NCBI RefSeq assembly: GCF_007655305.1
Contig: NZ_VLOG01000029.1
Location: 1 to 64,000, forward strand
Direction: 5' to 3'
Length of the DNA: 64,000 nt
From: Algoriphagus algorifonticola
GTDB lineage: Bacteria; Bacteroidota; Bacteroidia; Cytophagales; Cyclobacteriaceae
The notes beneath the pieces are model-generated. The model was not told the DNA's origin. It did not search any database and worked only from the letters and a program-made list of their open reading frames with translations. Numbering within the stretch: position 1 is the stretch's first letter; every line of letters begins with the position of its first letter. Below are positions 27,454 through 35,878 of the stretch, piece after piece. A program made the position numbers and the translations under genes.

Positions 27454-27924
27454 ATGGCTACCAAAGTCAATAAATTTGAGAAGCATATCAATATCAAAAA
27501 CCGAAAGGCTAGCTTTCAGTTTGAGTTTATAGATACCTATGTAGCGGGAATGGTGCTGAAAGGCACTGAGATCAAGTCCATCCGAGAGAGTAAGGTGTCT
27601 TTGACTGAGGCCTTTTGTATTTTTTTGGATGGGGAATTGTACGTGCGACAGATGCATATTGCCCCATATTCTATGGCTTCAAGCTATAATCATGAGGCTG
27701 TGAGAGATAGAAAGTTGCTTTTAAGTAAAAAAGAACTGGAAAAACTCGAAACTAAGTCGCAGGAAAAAGGTCTTACTATCATTCCGGTTCGTATATTTAT
27801 CAATGACCGTGGAAAAGCAAAAATGGAAATTGCTTTGGGTCGAGGTAAAAAATTACACGACAAGAGACAGGATCTGAAGGAAAAAGATGCCAAAAGAGAA
27901 CTCCAGCGAATGGCCCTTAAATGA
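27454..27924 (+). CDS. smpB: SsrA-binding protein SmpB
   Basis: A 156-residue OB-fold RNA-binding protein, the usual family length. Hallmarks are '[26 protein letters not shown]', '[11 protein letters not shown]', and the basic tail '[29 protein letters not shown]', which enters the mRNA channel. It delivers tmRNA to stalled ribosomes (trans-translation). The gap to tsaD is 1 bp and the next gene overlaps by 38 bp, so all three are probably co-transcribed. No tmRNA gene was seen in the window. Confidence 0.96.
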   Translation: MATKVNKFEKHINIKNRKASFQFEFIDTYVAGMVLKGTEIKSIRESKVSLTEAFCIFLDGELYVRQMHIAPYSMASSYNHEAVRDRKLLLSKKELEKLETKSQEKGLTIIPVRIFINDRGKAKMEIALGRGKKLHDKRQDLKEKDAKRELQRMALK

Positions 27925-28684
27925 AATATTCGGAATATGCCGGCAAACCATCTTGCCGGTTTATCGAAAACCTACAGTAGACTCAGCACTCCAAACCCAA
28001 TTGCTTTTTGGTGAGTGCTATCAGGTGTTGGCAGTGAATTCTGGCCGAACCTGGTATCGTATTTTTCATGAAGACTCCCAGATGGGAGGTTGGATTAGCG
28101 CCAAATCATTAAAAGAAATTTCAGGAGGAGATTATCAGAATTTCCTCAATCAGGATTATCAAATTGTAACTAGTCCCATTGCTGCCATTGAGTATCTGGG
28201 CACAAACCTATACCTACTTCCCGGGAGCAGGCTCCATTTTTCTGATTTGGAATTATTCAATTGGCAGGATCATATTGGCTTTACCGGAACCACCAGGAGT
28301 CATGCTTTGAAAGCAGATCGGGAACAGTTGATAGATATTGCTTTGAAGTATGTCAATGCTCCTTGGCAAGCAGGAGGGAGAAGTATTTTTGGGCTCGATG
28401 AGATGCTGGGCTTTGCATTAATTTATACCATTGGTGGGTATAACTGGTATTCAGACCAATTACCGGGAAGAATCATCCCTTTTAATCATGCGATGCCGGG
28501 AGATTTATTTATTTTTCATGATGAAAAAACTGCCAAAGACTCATTTGCAATTTATTTGGGAATGGAAGAAGTCCTTTGGATGGATAATCGGATTAAAGTT
28601 TCTGATTTGGACGAGTGGCAGGCTTTTTTGAAAAACAATCAATCTCATCAAGTGGTTTTGGAGGCAAGAACGGTAGTTGTATAG
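27887..28684 (+). CDS. SH3/NlpC-P60-like protein lacking the catalytic Cys and His
   Basis: A 265-residue protein without a signal peptide. Two bacterial SH3-like segments (about 20-75 and 85-135) are followed by an NlpC/P60-like fold (about 145-250). '[25 protein letters not shown]' aligns with the family's 'Y.G.PY.WGG.S..G.DCSGF', but the nucleophile Cys is replaced (D171-E-M-L-G-F). The position of the catalytic His (H-V-G-I-Y-L-G) reads D-S-F-A-I-Y-L-G. The only cysteines are 18 and 44, outside this domain. It therefore looks like a non-catalytic relative of cell-wall gamma-D-Glu endopeptidases, perhaps a binding protein. The start overlaps smpB by 38 bp, and no later ATG fits. Confidence 0.8.
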   Translation: MPKENSSEWPLNEIFGICRQTILPVYRKPTVDSALQTQLLFGECYQVLAVNSGRTWYRIFHEDSQMGGWISAKSLKEISGGDYQNFLNQDYQIVTSPIAAIEYLGTNLYLLPGSRLHFSDLELFNWQDHIGFTGTTRSHALKADREQLIDIALKYVNAPWQAGGRSIFGLDEMLGFALIYTIGGYNWYSDQLPGRIIPFNHAMPGDLFIFHDEKTAKDSFAIYLGMEEVLWMDNRIKVSDLDEWQAFLKNNQSHQVVLEARTVVV

Positions 28685-28686
28685 GT

Positions 28687-29196
28687 ATGGAAAAGCGAGT
28701 TTTGGTGTTGAATTTGGATCATTCTCCCGTTGCGGTGGTAACTGTGCAAAAAGCATTGGTGTTAACCCTTTTGGAAAAGGCAAATGTACTTTCAACCTAT
28801 GAACTCCTAGAAATTCGGACGGTAAGTCGCTCCTTTGCTTATCCTGCTGTCATTCGGCTAAATCAATATAAAAATATTCCCTACCGTGGGGTTTTATTAA
28901 ATAGAGCCAATCTCTTTAGAAGGGATAGAGGAGAGTGTCAATATTGTGGAAGTCAGCGCCACCTTACAATTGACCATGTGATTCCTAAATCCAAAGGAGG
29001 GAAAACCAATTGGACCAACCTGGTTACGGCCTGTAATCGTTGCAATGTCAACAAAGGAGACAAGACTCCGGATCAGGCAGGTTTAACCTTGAAAACCACT
29101 CCATTTAAGCCTACACTAGCTTATTTTTTGGCAGATTACGCAGAGCGACAAGCTTCCGAATGGATTCCATTTTTAAATGTTAATGTTCCTCAATAG
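28687..29196 (+). CDS. HNH endonuclease-family protein
   Basis: 169 residues from the ATG at 28687, 2 bp after the upstream stop; a longer frame from 28615 would overlap that gene and has no family support. The HNH fold spans about 75-130: zinc pairs 'CQYCG' and 'CNRCN' flank 'LTIDHVIPKSKGGKTNWTNLV', with the catalytic His in IDH. The N-terminal 'RVLVLNLDHSPVAVVTVQKALVL' is typical of a widespread chromosomal HNH subfamily of unknown target. Its operon place after smpB suggests a housekeeping role rather than a homing or restriction enzyme. Confidence 0.9.
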   Translation: MEKRVLVLNLDHSPVAVVTVQKALVLTLLEKANVLSTYELLEIRTVSRSFAYPAVIRLNQYKNIPYRGVLLNRANLFRRDRGECQYCGSQRHLTIDHVIPKSKGGKTNWTNLVTACNRCNVNKGDKTPDQAGLTLKTTPFKPTLAYFLADYAERQASEWIPFLNVNVPQ

Positions 29197-29205
29197 GGAA
29201 AAATT

Positions 29206-29213
29206 TAATTTTG
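29206..29213 (+). promoter_or_regulatory. Candidate -7 box for the 29239 gene
   Basis: TAATTTTG matches the Bacteroidota consensus TAnnTTTG exactly, 26 bp before the ATG at 29239. No good -33 TTTG was found at the right distance, so this is tentative. Confidence 0.35.
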
Positions 29214-29238
29214 GCAACAAAATTGTACGAATGAAGAC

Positions 29239-29691
29239 ATGAATAGTCTTACCCTGATCCCTGCATTGATTCTTTCTTTTTTTCTGAATATCAATCAAAT
29301 CCAAATACAAGAGCTTTTTGGAAAGTGGCAGTTGGTTTATTTTGACGGAATAGAAAGAATTAGAAAATCCCCACAATTTTTAAATGCAGATTCGGCGACT
29401 CAAGCCAATATGCAATACAGAATTCAGTATAGACTTGAAAGCACTGTTTACCAGTTTTCTGCCGGTGACTCATTGAAATTTACAGATTTTGAAAATCAGC
29501 AATTGGTACTTAAAAAGGCCAAAGTCAAATTGGATGATCAAAATATCCTGACAATCTATGAGGGCAATGAAGTTAGGCAGGCAAAAATTGTAGAGTTTGA
29601 CGCCAATAAGTTGGTGCTTCAGCCCATCAGTCAAAATCCAGGAGCAGGTAAATTAGTCTTCGAACGAATTATAGAGAAAAAAGAAAAGTAA
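29239..29691 (+). CDS. Secreted lipocalin-like small protein
   Basis: A 150-residue protein with a hydrophobic leader (about 1-22). 'LFGKWQLVYFDG' resembles the G-x-W opening strand of lipocalin-like domains, and the alternating strands that follow ('KFTDFENQQLVLKKAKVKL', 'ILTIYEGNEVRQAKIVEF') fit a single small barrel. No lipobox Cys is present. A periplasmic role binding a small hydrophobic ligand is possible but unproven. It ends the plus-strand run and is followed by a strong terminator. Confidence 0.7.
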   Translation: MNSLTLIPALILSFFLNINQIQIQELFGKWQLVYFDGIERIRKSPQFLNADSATQANMQYRIQYRLESTVYQFSAGDSLKFTDFENQQLVLKKAKVKLDDQNILTIYEGNEVRQAKIVEFDANKLVLQPISQNPGAGKLVFERIIEKKEK

Positions 29692-29710
29692 AATCACCCT
29701 TAAAATAAAT

Positions 29711-29742
29711 AAAGCCAGCAGTTTCTGATTGCTGGCTTTTTC
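29711..29742. terminator. Bidirectional intrinsic terminator
   Basis: The stem AAAGCCAGCA/TGCTGGCTTT has a 9-nt loop, a T-run on the plus side and an A-run on the other. It separates the convergent 29239-29691 gene and rnhB. Confidence 0.85.
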
Positions 29743-29745
29743 TTT

Positions 29746-30351
29746 TCATTTGAGTCCCAAATCCAATTGTCGAGGCAAAAGCTGAAAACTTTTTCTATGC
29801 CAAGGACTGATTCCATGCTTTTGGATTCCTTCTCTGTGTGTCTTGGTCGGGTATCCTACGTTACTTTCCCATCCATAATGAGGAAATGAGTTTGCTAAGT
29901 CTTCCATCATTTGGTCTCTATGAACTTTTGCCAAAATAGATGCAGCGGCAATACTAGCGAATTTGCCATCTCCCTTAATGATGCATGAGTAAGAGTATTC
30001 CAATTTAGATCTCCATCTGTTGCCGTCAATAAGTAAATGTTCAGGCTTTATCTTCAGCATTTCTATTGCACGACTCATCGCAAGAAAAGAGGCATTCAAA
30101 ATATTGATCTGATCTATTTCGGCGACCGTTGCTTCTGCAATAGCCCAGTCTAAGGACTTGTATTTGATCTCCTCGATCAATTCCTCCCTTTGGTATTTCC
30201 CCAATTTTTTGGAATCATTGATCCAAGGATTTTCATAATCAGCAGGTAGGATTACAGCAGCGGCAACAACCGGACCTGCCAAACATCCTCTACCCACTTC
30301 ATCGCAACCCGCTTCTATTCTATTAGCTTCTAAATAGGGTAGCAGCGCCAT
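29746..30351 (-). CDS. rnhB: Ribonuclease HII
   Basis: A 201-residue cytoplasmic nuclease. 'AGCDEVGRGCLAGPVVAAAVIL' holds the DEXGRG motif (Asp17, Glu18). 'LLIDGNRW' and 'IAAASILAKVHRD' carry the other active-site residues, and 'FPHYGWESNVGYPTKTHREGIQKHGISPWHRKSF' is the usual C-terminal signature. It cuts RNA at RNA-DNA junctions and removes misincorporated ribonucleotides. The start overlaps the end of the upstream glycosidase gene by 29 bp, so it is probably expressed with it. Confidence 0.96.
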   Translation of the reverse strand: MALLPYLEANRIEAGCDEVGRGCLAGPVVAAAVILPADYENPWINDSKKLGKYQREELIEEIKYKSLDWAIAEATVAEIDQINILNASFLAMSRAIEMLKIKPEHLLIDGNRWRSKLEYSYSCIIKGDGKFASIAAASILAKVHRDQMMEDLANSFPHYGWESNVGYPTKTHREGIQKHGISPWHRKSFQLLPRQLDLGLK

Positions 30352-32995
30352 ATTTTAAAGGTGTTTTCTCTTTATAAAATTTATGGATCATCTCCGCAAC
30401 TAATCCCGTCCAACCTGTTTGATGGGATGCTCCCAGTCCTTTTCCACTGTCTCCATGGAAGTACTCATAAAAAAGGATATAATCTTTGAAATGAGGATCG
30501 TTCTGGAATTTCTGCTGATTGCCATACACTGGTCGGTGCCCGTTTTCATCTTTGGTAAAGATCTTGATGCAGCGCATGGAAAGTTCCTTGGCTATCAAAT
30601 CCATGGTCATGAAATTCCCTGAACCGGTTGGATATTCAATAGAAAAGTCACCTCCATAATAGAAATCAAACTTTTTCAAGGACTCTATGATTAGGTAGTT
30701 GATCGGAAACCAGATCGGACCTCTCCAATTGGAATTACCTCCAAACATTCGAGTATCCGATTCTCCCGGAGTGTATTTGATTGAGAAAGTATCCCCATTG
30801 ATTTTCATGGTATAAGGATGCCTTTGATGGAATTTAGATAGAGACCTAATTCCAAATTCACTCAAAAACTCCTCTGAGTCGAGCATCTTATGAAGAACGC
30901 TCTTCATTCTGTGTCCTCTCAATAGGGAGAAAAGCCTTCTCTTATCGTATCCAGGTTGGATCCAGCTAGAAACCAAGGCAGCTAGTTTGGGTTTTTCCCG
31001 TAGAAAGAAGTCCAGCCTTTTCTTAAACTCCGGTAATTGATCGAACAAATCTTCGCGAATAGGTTCTACGGCAAATAGCGGAATTAAGCCTACTATGGAG
31101 CGAACCTTCATTTTTTTAGATTCCTTGCCAGGCACGTGGAAAATATCATAAAAGAAGCTGTCATCATCATCCCATAAGGATATATGTTCAGCGGAGATAT
31201 TATTCATTGCCCCTGCTATATATAGAAAGTGCTCTAGGAATTTGGTGGCAGTGAACTGGTACACCTTATTGAATTCACAAAGGTCCAGGGAAATGCGGAG
31301 CATGTTTAATGAAAACATAGCCATCCAAGAAGTGGCATCAGCCTGTTCTAATTTCCCCTGATAGTGTTGTGCATGGCTTCTGTCAAAAAGGGAGATATTA
31401 TCCAATCCCAAGAAGCCACCTTCAAAGATATTTTTCCCATCGGAGTCTTTTTGATTGACCCACCAGGTAAAATTCAGCATCAGCTTATGTAGTGCTCTCT
31501 CCAAAAAATCCTGATCTCCTTTGCCTCCATTGGCTTTTTTGTCAATCTGGTATACCCGCTGTACCGCATAAGCATGCACAGGAGGGTTTACGTCTGAGAA
31601 ATTCCATTCATAGGCAGGAATTTGACCATTGGGATGCATGTACCATTCATTCAGCAGCAGGAGTAGCTGATCTTTTGCAAATTCAGGGTCAATTCTGGCA
31701 ATGGGAATACAGTGAAAAGCTAAGTCCCATGCCGCGTACCAGGGATACTCCCATTTATCAGGCATGGAGATGATATCATAGTTTTGAAGGTGCCTCCAAT
31801 GATGATTTCTTCCTTTTTTTCGCTCTTTTGGCGGAACATACCTTCCGGGATCGCCTTCCAGCCAACGCTCTACATCGTAGTAGTAAAATTGTTTGGACCA
31901 CATCATCCCGGCAAAAGCCTGGCGTTGAATTCTTTTAAGATCCGGATCAGTTACGCGATGCTGAAGTTTTGAGTAGAATTCATCTGCTTCTTTTTTTCTT
32001 TGTTCCAAGCAGGGATCACAGGCTTCTAATGGATTATCATCCAATTGATGCTGCATACGTAGATTCACCACGGCACTTTCTCCTGCAGGTATCTCCAGTT
32101 TGTAAATAGCTGCTGCCTTGGTACCATGGAAAGCAGGATTCAGTTTCCTTTCGTCTCCATGGACTACAAAGTCATTGATGGCATCTTTGGTAAAGTTTCT
32201 TTCATTCGGGATTCCATATAAGCGCTCCCGGTTGGTCTCATTATCGCAAAAACGAACATCCGGATTCCCTTCAAAGGAAATGGAATAATTACCTGACTTA
32301 GGGCTGAATGCTTTAATTCGATTGGATTTTGTCAAGCTGATTTTGGGCATGAAGGGTTCATGCCCGGTAAACCAGGTTTTTCTAAACCAGAAGGTTGGCA
32401 TCACCCAAATGGTGGCTTTTTCCGGTCCTCTGTTGTGAATGGTGGCTTTGGCAATAATATCCTCAAAATCATGTTTGGCATATTCGATAAAAATATCGAA
32501 GTACCTATCATCATCGAATACTCCAGTATCTATAAGTTCAAATTCAGGGTCAGTTTTGCCCCTTCTTTTACTTTCTTCAATGAGTTTTTGATAGGGGAAT
32601 TCCGCTTGAGGATACTTATAAAGCATCTTCATGTAGGAATGGGTAGGTGTTGAGTCAAGGTAATAGTAGATTTCCTTGACATCTTCTCCGTGATTTCCCT
32701 GATTTCCGGTAAGTCCAAAAAGGCGCTCTTTTATAAAAGGATCTTTGCCATTCCAAAAAGCCCAGGCATGACAAAGCTTCTGCTTGTAGTCGGAGATTCC
32801 GGCTATTCCTTCTTCTCCCCAGCGATAGGCTTTACTTCTGGCATCATCGTGGGTCACGTTTTCCCAGGCAGATCCATCGGGACTATAATCTTCCCGAACG
32901 GTTCCCCACTGCCTCTCAGTGAGATAGGGGCCCCACTTTTTCCAATGCTTTATAAAATCCCTATCCTCTTTTAATCGTTTATATTCGGCTAACAT
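30323..32995 (-). CDS. GH63/MGH1-like glycoside hydrolase
   Basis: 890 residues from the ATG at 32995; an upstream TTG at 33016 is less likely. There is no signal peptide, so it is probably cytoplasmic. The N-terminal part opens 'WGPYLTERQWGTVREDYSPDGSAWENVTHDDARSKAYRWGEEG', and the C-terminal half is an (alpha/alpha)6-barrel with 'YPWYAAWDLAFHCIPIARIDPEFAK', 'GFLGLDNISLFDRS' and 'NSNWRGPIWFPINYLIIESL', typical of MGH1/GH63 proteins. The family cleaves alpha-glucosides such as glucosylglycerate or mannosyl-glucose linkages. The exact substrate cannot be read here. It pairs with rnhB only by overlap. Confidence 0.88.
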   Translation of the reverse strand: MLAEYKRLKEDRDFIKHWKKWGPYLTERQWGTVREDYSPDGSAWENVTHDDARSKAYRWGEEGIAGISDYKQKLCHAWAFWNGKDPFIKERLFGLTGNQGNHGEDVKEIYYYLDSTPTHSYMKMLYKYPQAEFPYQKLIEESKRRGKTDPEFELIDTGVFDDDRYFDIFIEYAKHDFEDIIAKATIHNRGPEKATIWVMPTFWFRKTWFTGHEPFMPKISLTKSNRIKAFSPKSGNYSISFEGNPDVRFCDNETNRERLYGIPNERNFTKDAINDFVVHGDERKLNPAFHGTKAAAIYKLEIPAGESAVVNLRMQHQLDDNPLEACDPCLEQRKKEADEFYSKLQHRVTDPDLKRIQRQAFAGMMWSKQFYYYDVERWLEGDPGRYVPPKERKKGRNHHWRHLQNYDIISMPDKWEYPWYAAWDLAFHCIPIARIDPEFAKDQLLLLLNEWYMHPNGQIPAYEWNFSDVNPPVHAYAVQRVYQIDKKANGGKGDQDFLERALHKLMLNFTWWVNQKDSDGKNIFEGGFLGLDNISLFDRSHAQHYQGKLEQADATSWMAMFSLNMLRISLDLCEFNKVYQFTATKFLEHFLYIAGAMNNISAEHISLWDDDDSFFYDIFHVPGKESKKMKVRSIVGLIPLFAVEPIREDLFDQLPEFKKRLDFFLREKPKLAALVSSWIQPGYDKRRLFSLLRGHRMKSVLHKMLDSEEFLSEFGIRSLSKFHQRHPYTMKINGDTFSIKYTPGESDTRMFGGNSNWRGPIWFPINYLIIESLKKFDFYYGGDFSIEYPTGSGNFMTMDLIAKELSMRCIKIFTKDENGHRPVYGNQQKFQNDPHFKDYILFYEYFHGDSGKGLGASHQTGWTGLVAEMIHKFYKEKTPLKYGAATLFRS

Positions 32996-33221
32996 GTAGT
33001 TCTCTAGGTTGAGCAAGTTTCGAAATTAGAATAATTCAGAGACTTAATTTCAAATTTAGCTTTTCTGTTTTGTATCTGGTAGTTGAATTGATTTTTCTGA
33101 GAAAGTCTAAACACTACTTCTTTCAAATTCAATTCAAATAGCTACTGTAAGCCAAATGTTTTTAAACCTGAATTTTATTTGTTTGAAGTTTAGATCATTA
33201 TAAATAATTGTTAAAATTCAA

Positions 33222-33237
33222 TTCTACACTTGTAGAA
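33222..33237. promoter_or_regulatory. BlaI-type operator, distal
   Basis: TTCTACA-CT-TGTAGAA is a perfect 7-bp inverted repeat with the BlaI/MecI core TACA...TGTA. It covers the presumed -33 region (CTTG at 33229-33232) of the blaI-like gene. Confidence 0.8.
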
Positions 33238-33259
33238 ATTAGTTTTAATTCTACATTTG
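33229..33259 (+). promoter_or_regulatory. Promoter of the BlaI/M56 operon
   Basis: TACATTTG (33252-33259) is an exact TAnnTTTG -7 box, with CTTG (33229-33232) 19 bp upstream as the -33 box. Transcription should start near 33266, giving a leader of about 18 nt. Both boxes lie inside the operator palindromes. Confidence 0.65.
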
Positions 33260-33264
33260 TAGAA
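33249..33264. promoter_or_regulatory. BlaI-type operator, proximal
   Basis: TTCTACA-TT-TGTAGAA is the second perfect inverted repeat, centred 27 bp from the first and 20 bp before the ATG. It contains the -7 box. Confidence 0.8.
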
Positions 33265-33283
33265 TAATCTTAATAATTCTGAT

Positions 33284-33652
33284 ATGAAACTATCTAAGAG
33301 TGAAGAAGAACTGATGAGTTATCTATGGCATTTGGGTAAGGCATTCATGAAAGATTTACTTGAAGCTTATCCAGAACCCAAGCCTGCTGCAACAACTGTT
33401 TCCACGCTTTTAAAAAGAATGCAGGACAAAAAGTATGTGGCTTATAAAGCTGTGGGGAATAATCGACAATACTTTCCTCTGGTTTCTAAAGAGATTTATT
33501 TTTCCAGACAGCTCAAGGGTTTGATCAAAAATTTTTTCAATGATTCTCCTGGGCAGTTTGCCTCATTTTTTACTCAAGAAACAGATTTGTCTAAAAAGGA
33601 GCTCCAAGAGCTAAAATCTTTAATAGAAGATCAATTAAATCAAAAGGACTGA
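33284..33652 (+). CDS. BlaI/MecI/CopY-family repressor
   Basis: A 122-residue winged-helix protein. 'LSKSEEELMSYLWHLGKAFMKDLLEAYPEPKPAATTVSTLLKRMQDKKYVAYKAVGNNRQYFPLVSKEIY' covers the recognition helix and wing. The C-terminal helices dimerise and in the family contain the site cleaved upon induction. Its stop (TGA) shares one base with the ATG of the M56 peptidase gene, the classic BlaI-BlaR1 pairing. Twin palindromes in its promoter indicate autorepression. No beta-lactamase gene is nearby, so the regulon is probably elsewhere. Confidence 0.93.
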   Translation: MKLSKSEEELMSYLWHLGKAFMKDLLEAYPEPKPAATTVSTLLKRMQDKKYVAYKAVGNNRQYFPLVSKEIYFSRQLKGLIKNFFNDSPGQFASFFTQETDLSKKELQELKSLIEDQLNQKD

Positions 33653-35874
33653 TGGAATACTTGCTCAAATCAATACTTTGCTTGCTGCTATTGCTTTTGT
33701 TTTATAGGCTATTTCTACAGCGGGAGGTGCTCTATCAATTCAATCGTTTCTTTTTACTAGCTGCGATCGTTGCTTCTTTTTTGATCCCTCTATTGACCAT
33801 TGAAGTGAAACAGGAAGTTCCTGTAGAACCTTTTCTTATTTCCGAAAACGAGACGGAAAGGCCTTACCTGGAATCCATTATTCAAGAAGATGAAGGTATT
33901 CAGCTAAACTCAACTATCCCAGACCAAACAAAAAAGGTCGAGATCCCTTGGATCACCATATTGTGGGGCGTTTATTTCTTGGGAATGGTAATTTTTCTGT
34001 TGAGGTTCATCCGAAATATTTACCGAATCCAAAATCAGATCCGAACCAATCCAAAAATAGTCTACAGGAAGGAAAATTTGGTATTGTTGAAACAGCCAAT
34101 ATCCCCTTTCTCCTTTCTGAAATACATTTTTTATCCCAAAGAGCCTTTTGAAAAGGAAGGAATGCCAGAGGCAATTTTTCTGCATGAGCAATGTCATGTT
34201 CATCAAAAACACAGTTGGGACACGCTCTTCGTAGAAGCTTTGCTGGTTTTGCTTTGGTTCCACCCCGGGCTCTATTTAGCCAGAATGGCTATTCGACTTA
34301 ACCATGAATTTATAGCTGATCAACAGGTGGTTAGGAAAATGCCTGTTTCAGATTATCAAAACCTCCTATTAGCTATCCTTTCGGGTCGACAAAGCTTTGC
34401 TCTCGGAAGTAATTTGAATTTTTCCCTCACCAAAAAACGATTCGACATGATGAAAAAGCCTTCAAATCCCGGAATAAAAATCCTAAAATTGACCTGCTTA
34501 GTTGTCTTTTTAGGTGCAATGATTTGGCTATTTGCAGAAAAAACTGTGGTTAGCTCTTTAGCTCAAGAAAATGTAGAAGACAGTAATAATTTATTAAATC
34601 AATCTGTTACGACAGTTTCGCTTCAGCTGAATGAGGAGGGTGAAATTTATTGGGAAGGAAATAAAATTAGTAAAGAGCAGCTTACTCAAGAGTTGGTAAA
34701 ATATGATGCTGAAAGTCTAATCGTTGAATTAAAATCTGCTCCAGCAATAAAAATGGGGGAGGTTGCTGATATTCAGAATTTGCTGGCTACAAATAATATT
34801 AGAAAAATAAAGTTTCAGGGAGGCTCAAGCTCTAATCAACCTGAACATAAGGAGATTGAAAAAGAGCGATACTTCAGAGATGCCATCTTCCTAATTGAAA
34901 GTGAGCAAATGGATTATACTCAAAAAAGATATTTTGAGCTCTCTGAAAATGAAAAAGATAGGTTAAAGTTTTCGAGTAAGCCCCAACAAAAGAAAAGTCC
35001 AGACAGCGAAGCATTTGAATCGTTTAAAAACAAAGATGAATTTGCAGTTTGGATTGATGGTCAAGTGATTTCTAACCAAGAGCTCGAAAATTACAAACCA
35101 GAAGATTTTGTGCTGGTATTTCAATCCAGAGTTTTTCCAAATGCCCGATCTGAGCAATTCCCTCAGCCTTATCAGGTGCATCTATATCGAGAAAATTATT
35201 TCCAAGAGCAATATGGTCCAGATTCTGAAATGTTCCGCCCGCGCTCAAATTACGATACTATCACACTTACCCAGCGGAGAGTCACTTGGATGAAGGATAT
35301 TTCCCGGTATCCTGATCCCACCACTGCCTTTCTTCAAAAGAATGCCCGCTATGAAAAACTTAAATTATCTGATAAAAAGGATGAACCTGAAATAAAGAAA
35401 GAAATAGAAAGACTGTATTTGGAATTGGAGAATGAGTATAATCAGGCTATAGAAAACAGGAAAAAACAATTGCCCAAGCCACTTCCTACTGATACTATTT
35501 CTCCTGTTTTTAAAAATAAAAGCGAAAGTAATTCTAAACAGATGAGCTTTTCATCTAGCAGTAATTCGACAAAAATTAATGTAGTCCCTGCTGTTCAAAG
35601 CAATGAAGTCAGAAGCTATTTGAAACTTTATAGCGAGTTTCAGGCTATCGCAAATGAGAATCGGATTTTTGCAAATTGGACTTACTCGAAGATTAAGCAG
35701 ATGGAAACCAAGTTTAAAGAACTGGAAGCTCGATACATGGGTCTTTCCATCATAGAAAGAAGAGGTATTAATCGTGCTAATTTTCCTTTCATAAGGCTTC
35801 AGAAGGACGGGATGACTATTTATAAAAGGCCCGAAGATTTAAGTGCTGAAGAAAGAAAAAATTTAGCCTGTTAG
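33652..35874 (+). CDS. BlaR1-like M56 membrane metallopeptidase with long C-terminal region
   Basis: A 740-residue protein. Hydrophobic helices lie at about 3-18, 33-50, 98-118 and 278-300. The zinc peptidase motif HEQCH (178-182) sits between helices 3 and 4, with 'NHEFIADQQVV' supplying the third ligand. In the family the protease is cytoplasmic and cleaves the partner repressor on signal. The 440 residues after the last helix are hydrophilic, rich in Lys, Glu and Gln, and show no penicillin-binding sensor domain (no SxxK/SxN/KTG set). The signal is therefore probably not a beta-lactam, or is sensed by another protein. Confidence 0.88.
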   Translation: MEYLLKSILCLLLLLLFYRLFLQREVLYQFNRFFLLAAIVASFLIPLLTIEVKQEVPVEPFLISENETERPYLESIIQEDEGIQLNSTIPDQTKKVEIPWITILWGVYFLGMVIFLLRFIRNIYRIQNQIRTNPKIVYRKENLVLLKQPISPFSFLKYIFYPKEPFEKEGMPEAIFLHEQCHVHQKHSWDTLFVEALLVLLWFHPGLYLARMAIRLNHEFIADQQVVRKMPVSDYQNLLLAILSGRQSFALGSNLNFSLTKKRFDMMKKPSNPGIKILKLTCLVVFLGAMIWLFAEKTVVSSLAQENVEDSNNLLNQSVTTVSLQLNEEGEIYWEGNKISKEQLTQELVKYDAESLIVELKSAPAIKMGEVADIQNLLATNNIRKIKFQGGSSSNQPEHKEIEKERYFRDAIFLIESEQMDYTQKRYFELSENEKDRLKFSSKPQQKKSPDSEAFESFKNKDEFAVWIDGQVISNQELENYKPEDFVLVFQSRVFPNARSEQFPQPYQVHLYRENYFQEQYGPDSEMFRPRSNYDTITLTQRRVTWMKDISRYPDPTTAFLQKNARYEKLKLSDKKDEPEIKKEIERLYLELENEYNQAIENRKKQLPKPLPTDTISPVFKNKSESNSKQMSFSSSSNSTKINVVPAVQSNEVRSYLKLYSEFQAIANENRIFANWTYSKIKQMETKFKELEARYMGLSIIERRGINRANFPFIRLQKDGMTIYKRPEDLSAEERKNLAC

Positions 35875-35878
35875 GAAA

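Noticed and set aside
28687..29196. Restriction or homing endonuclease system
   Set aside because: No methylase, intron or phage gene is nearby; the protein belongs to a common chromosomal HNH subfamily in a housekeeping operon.
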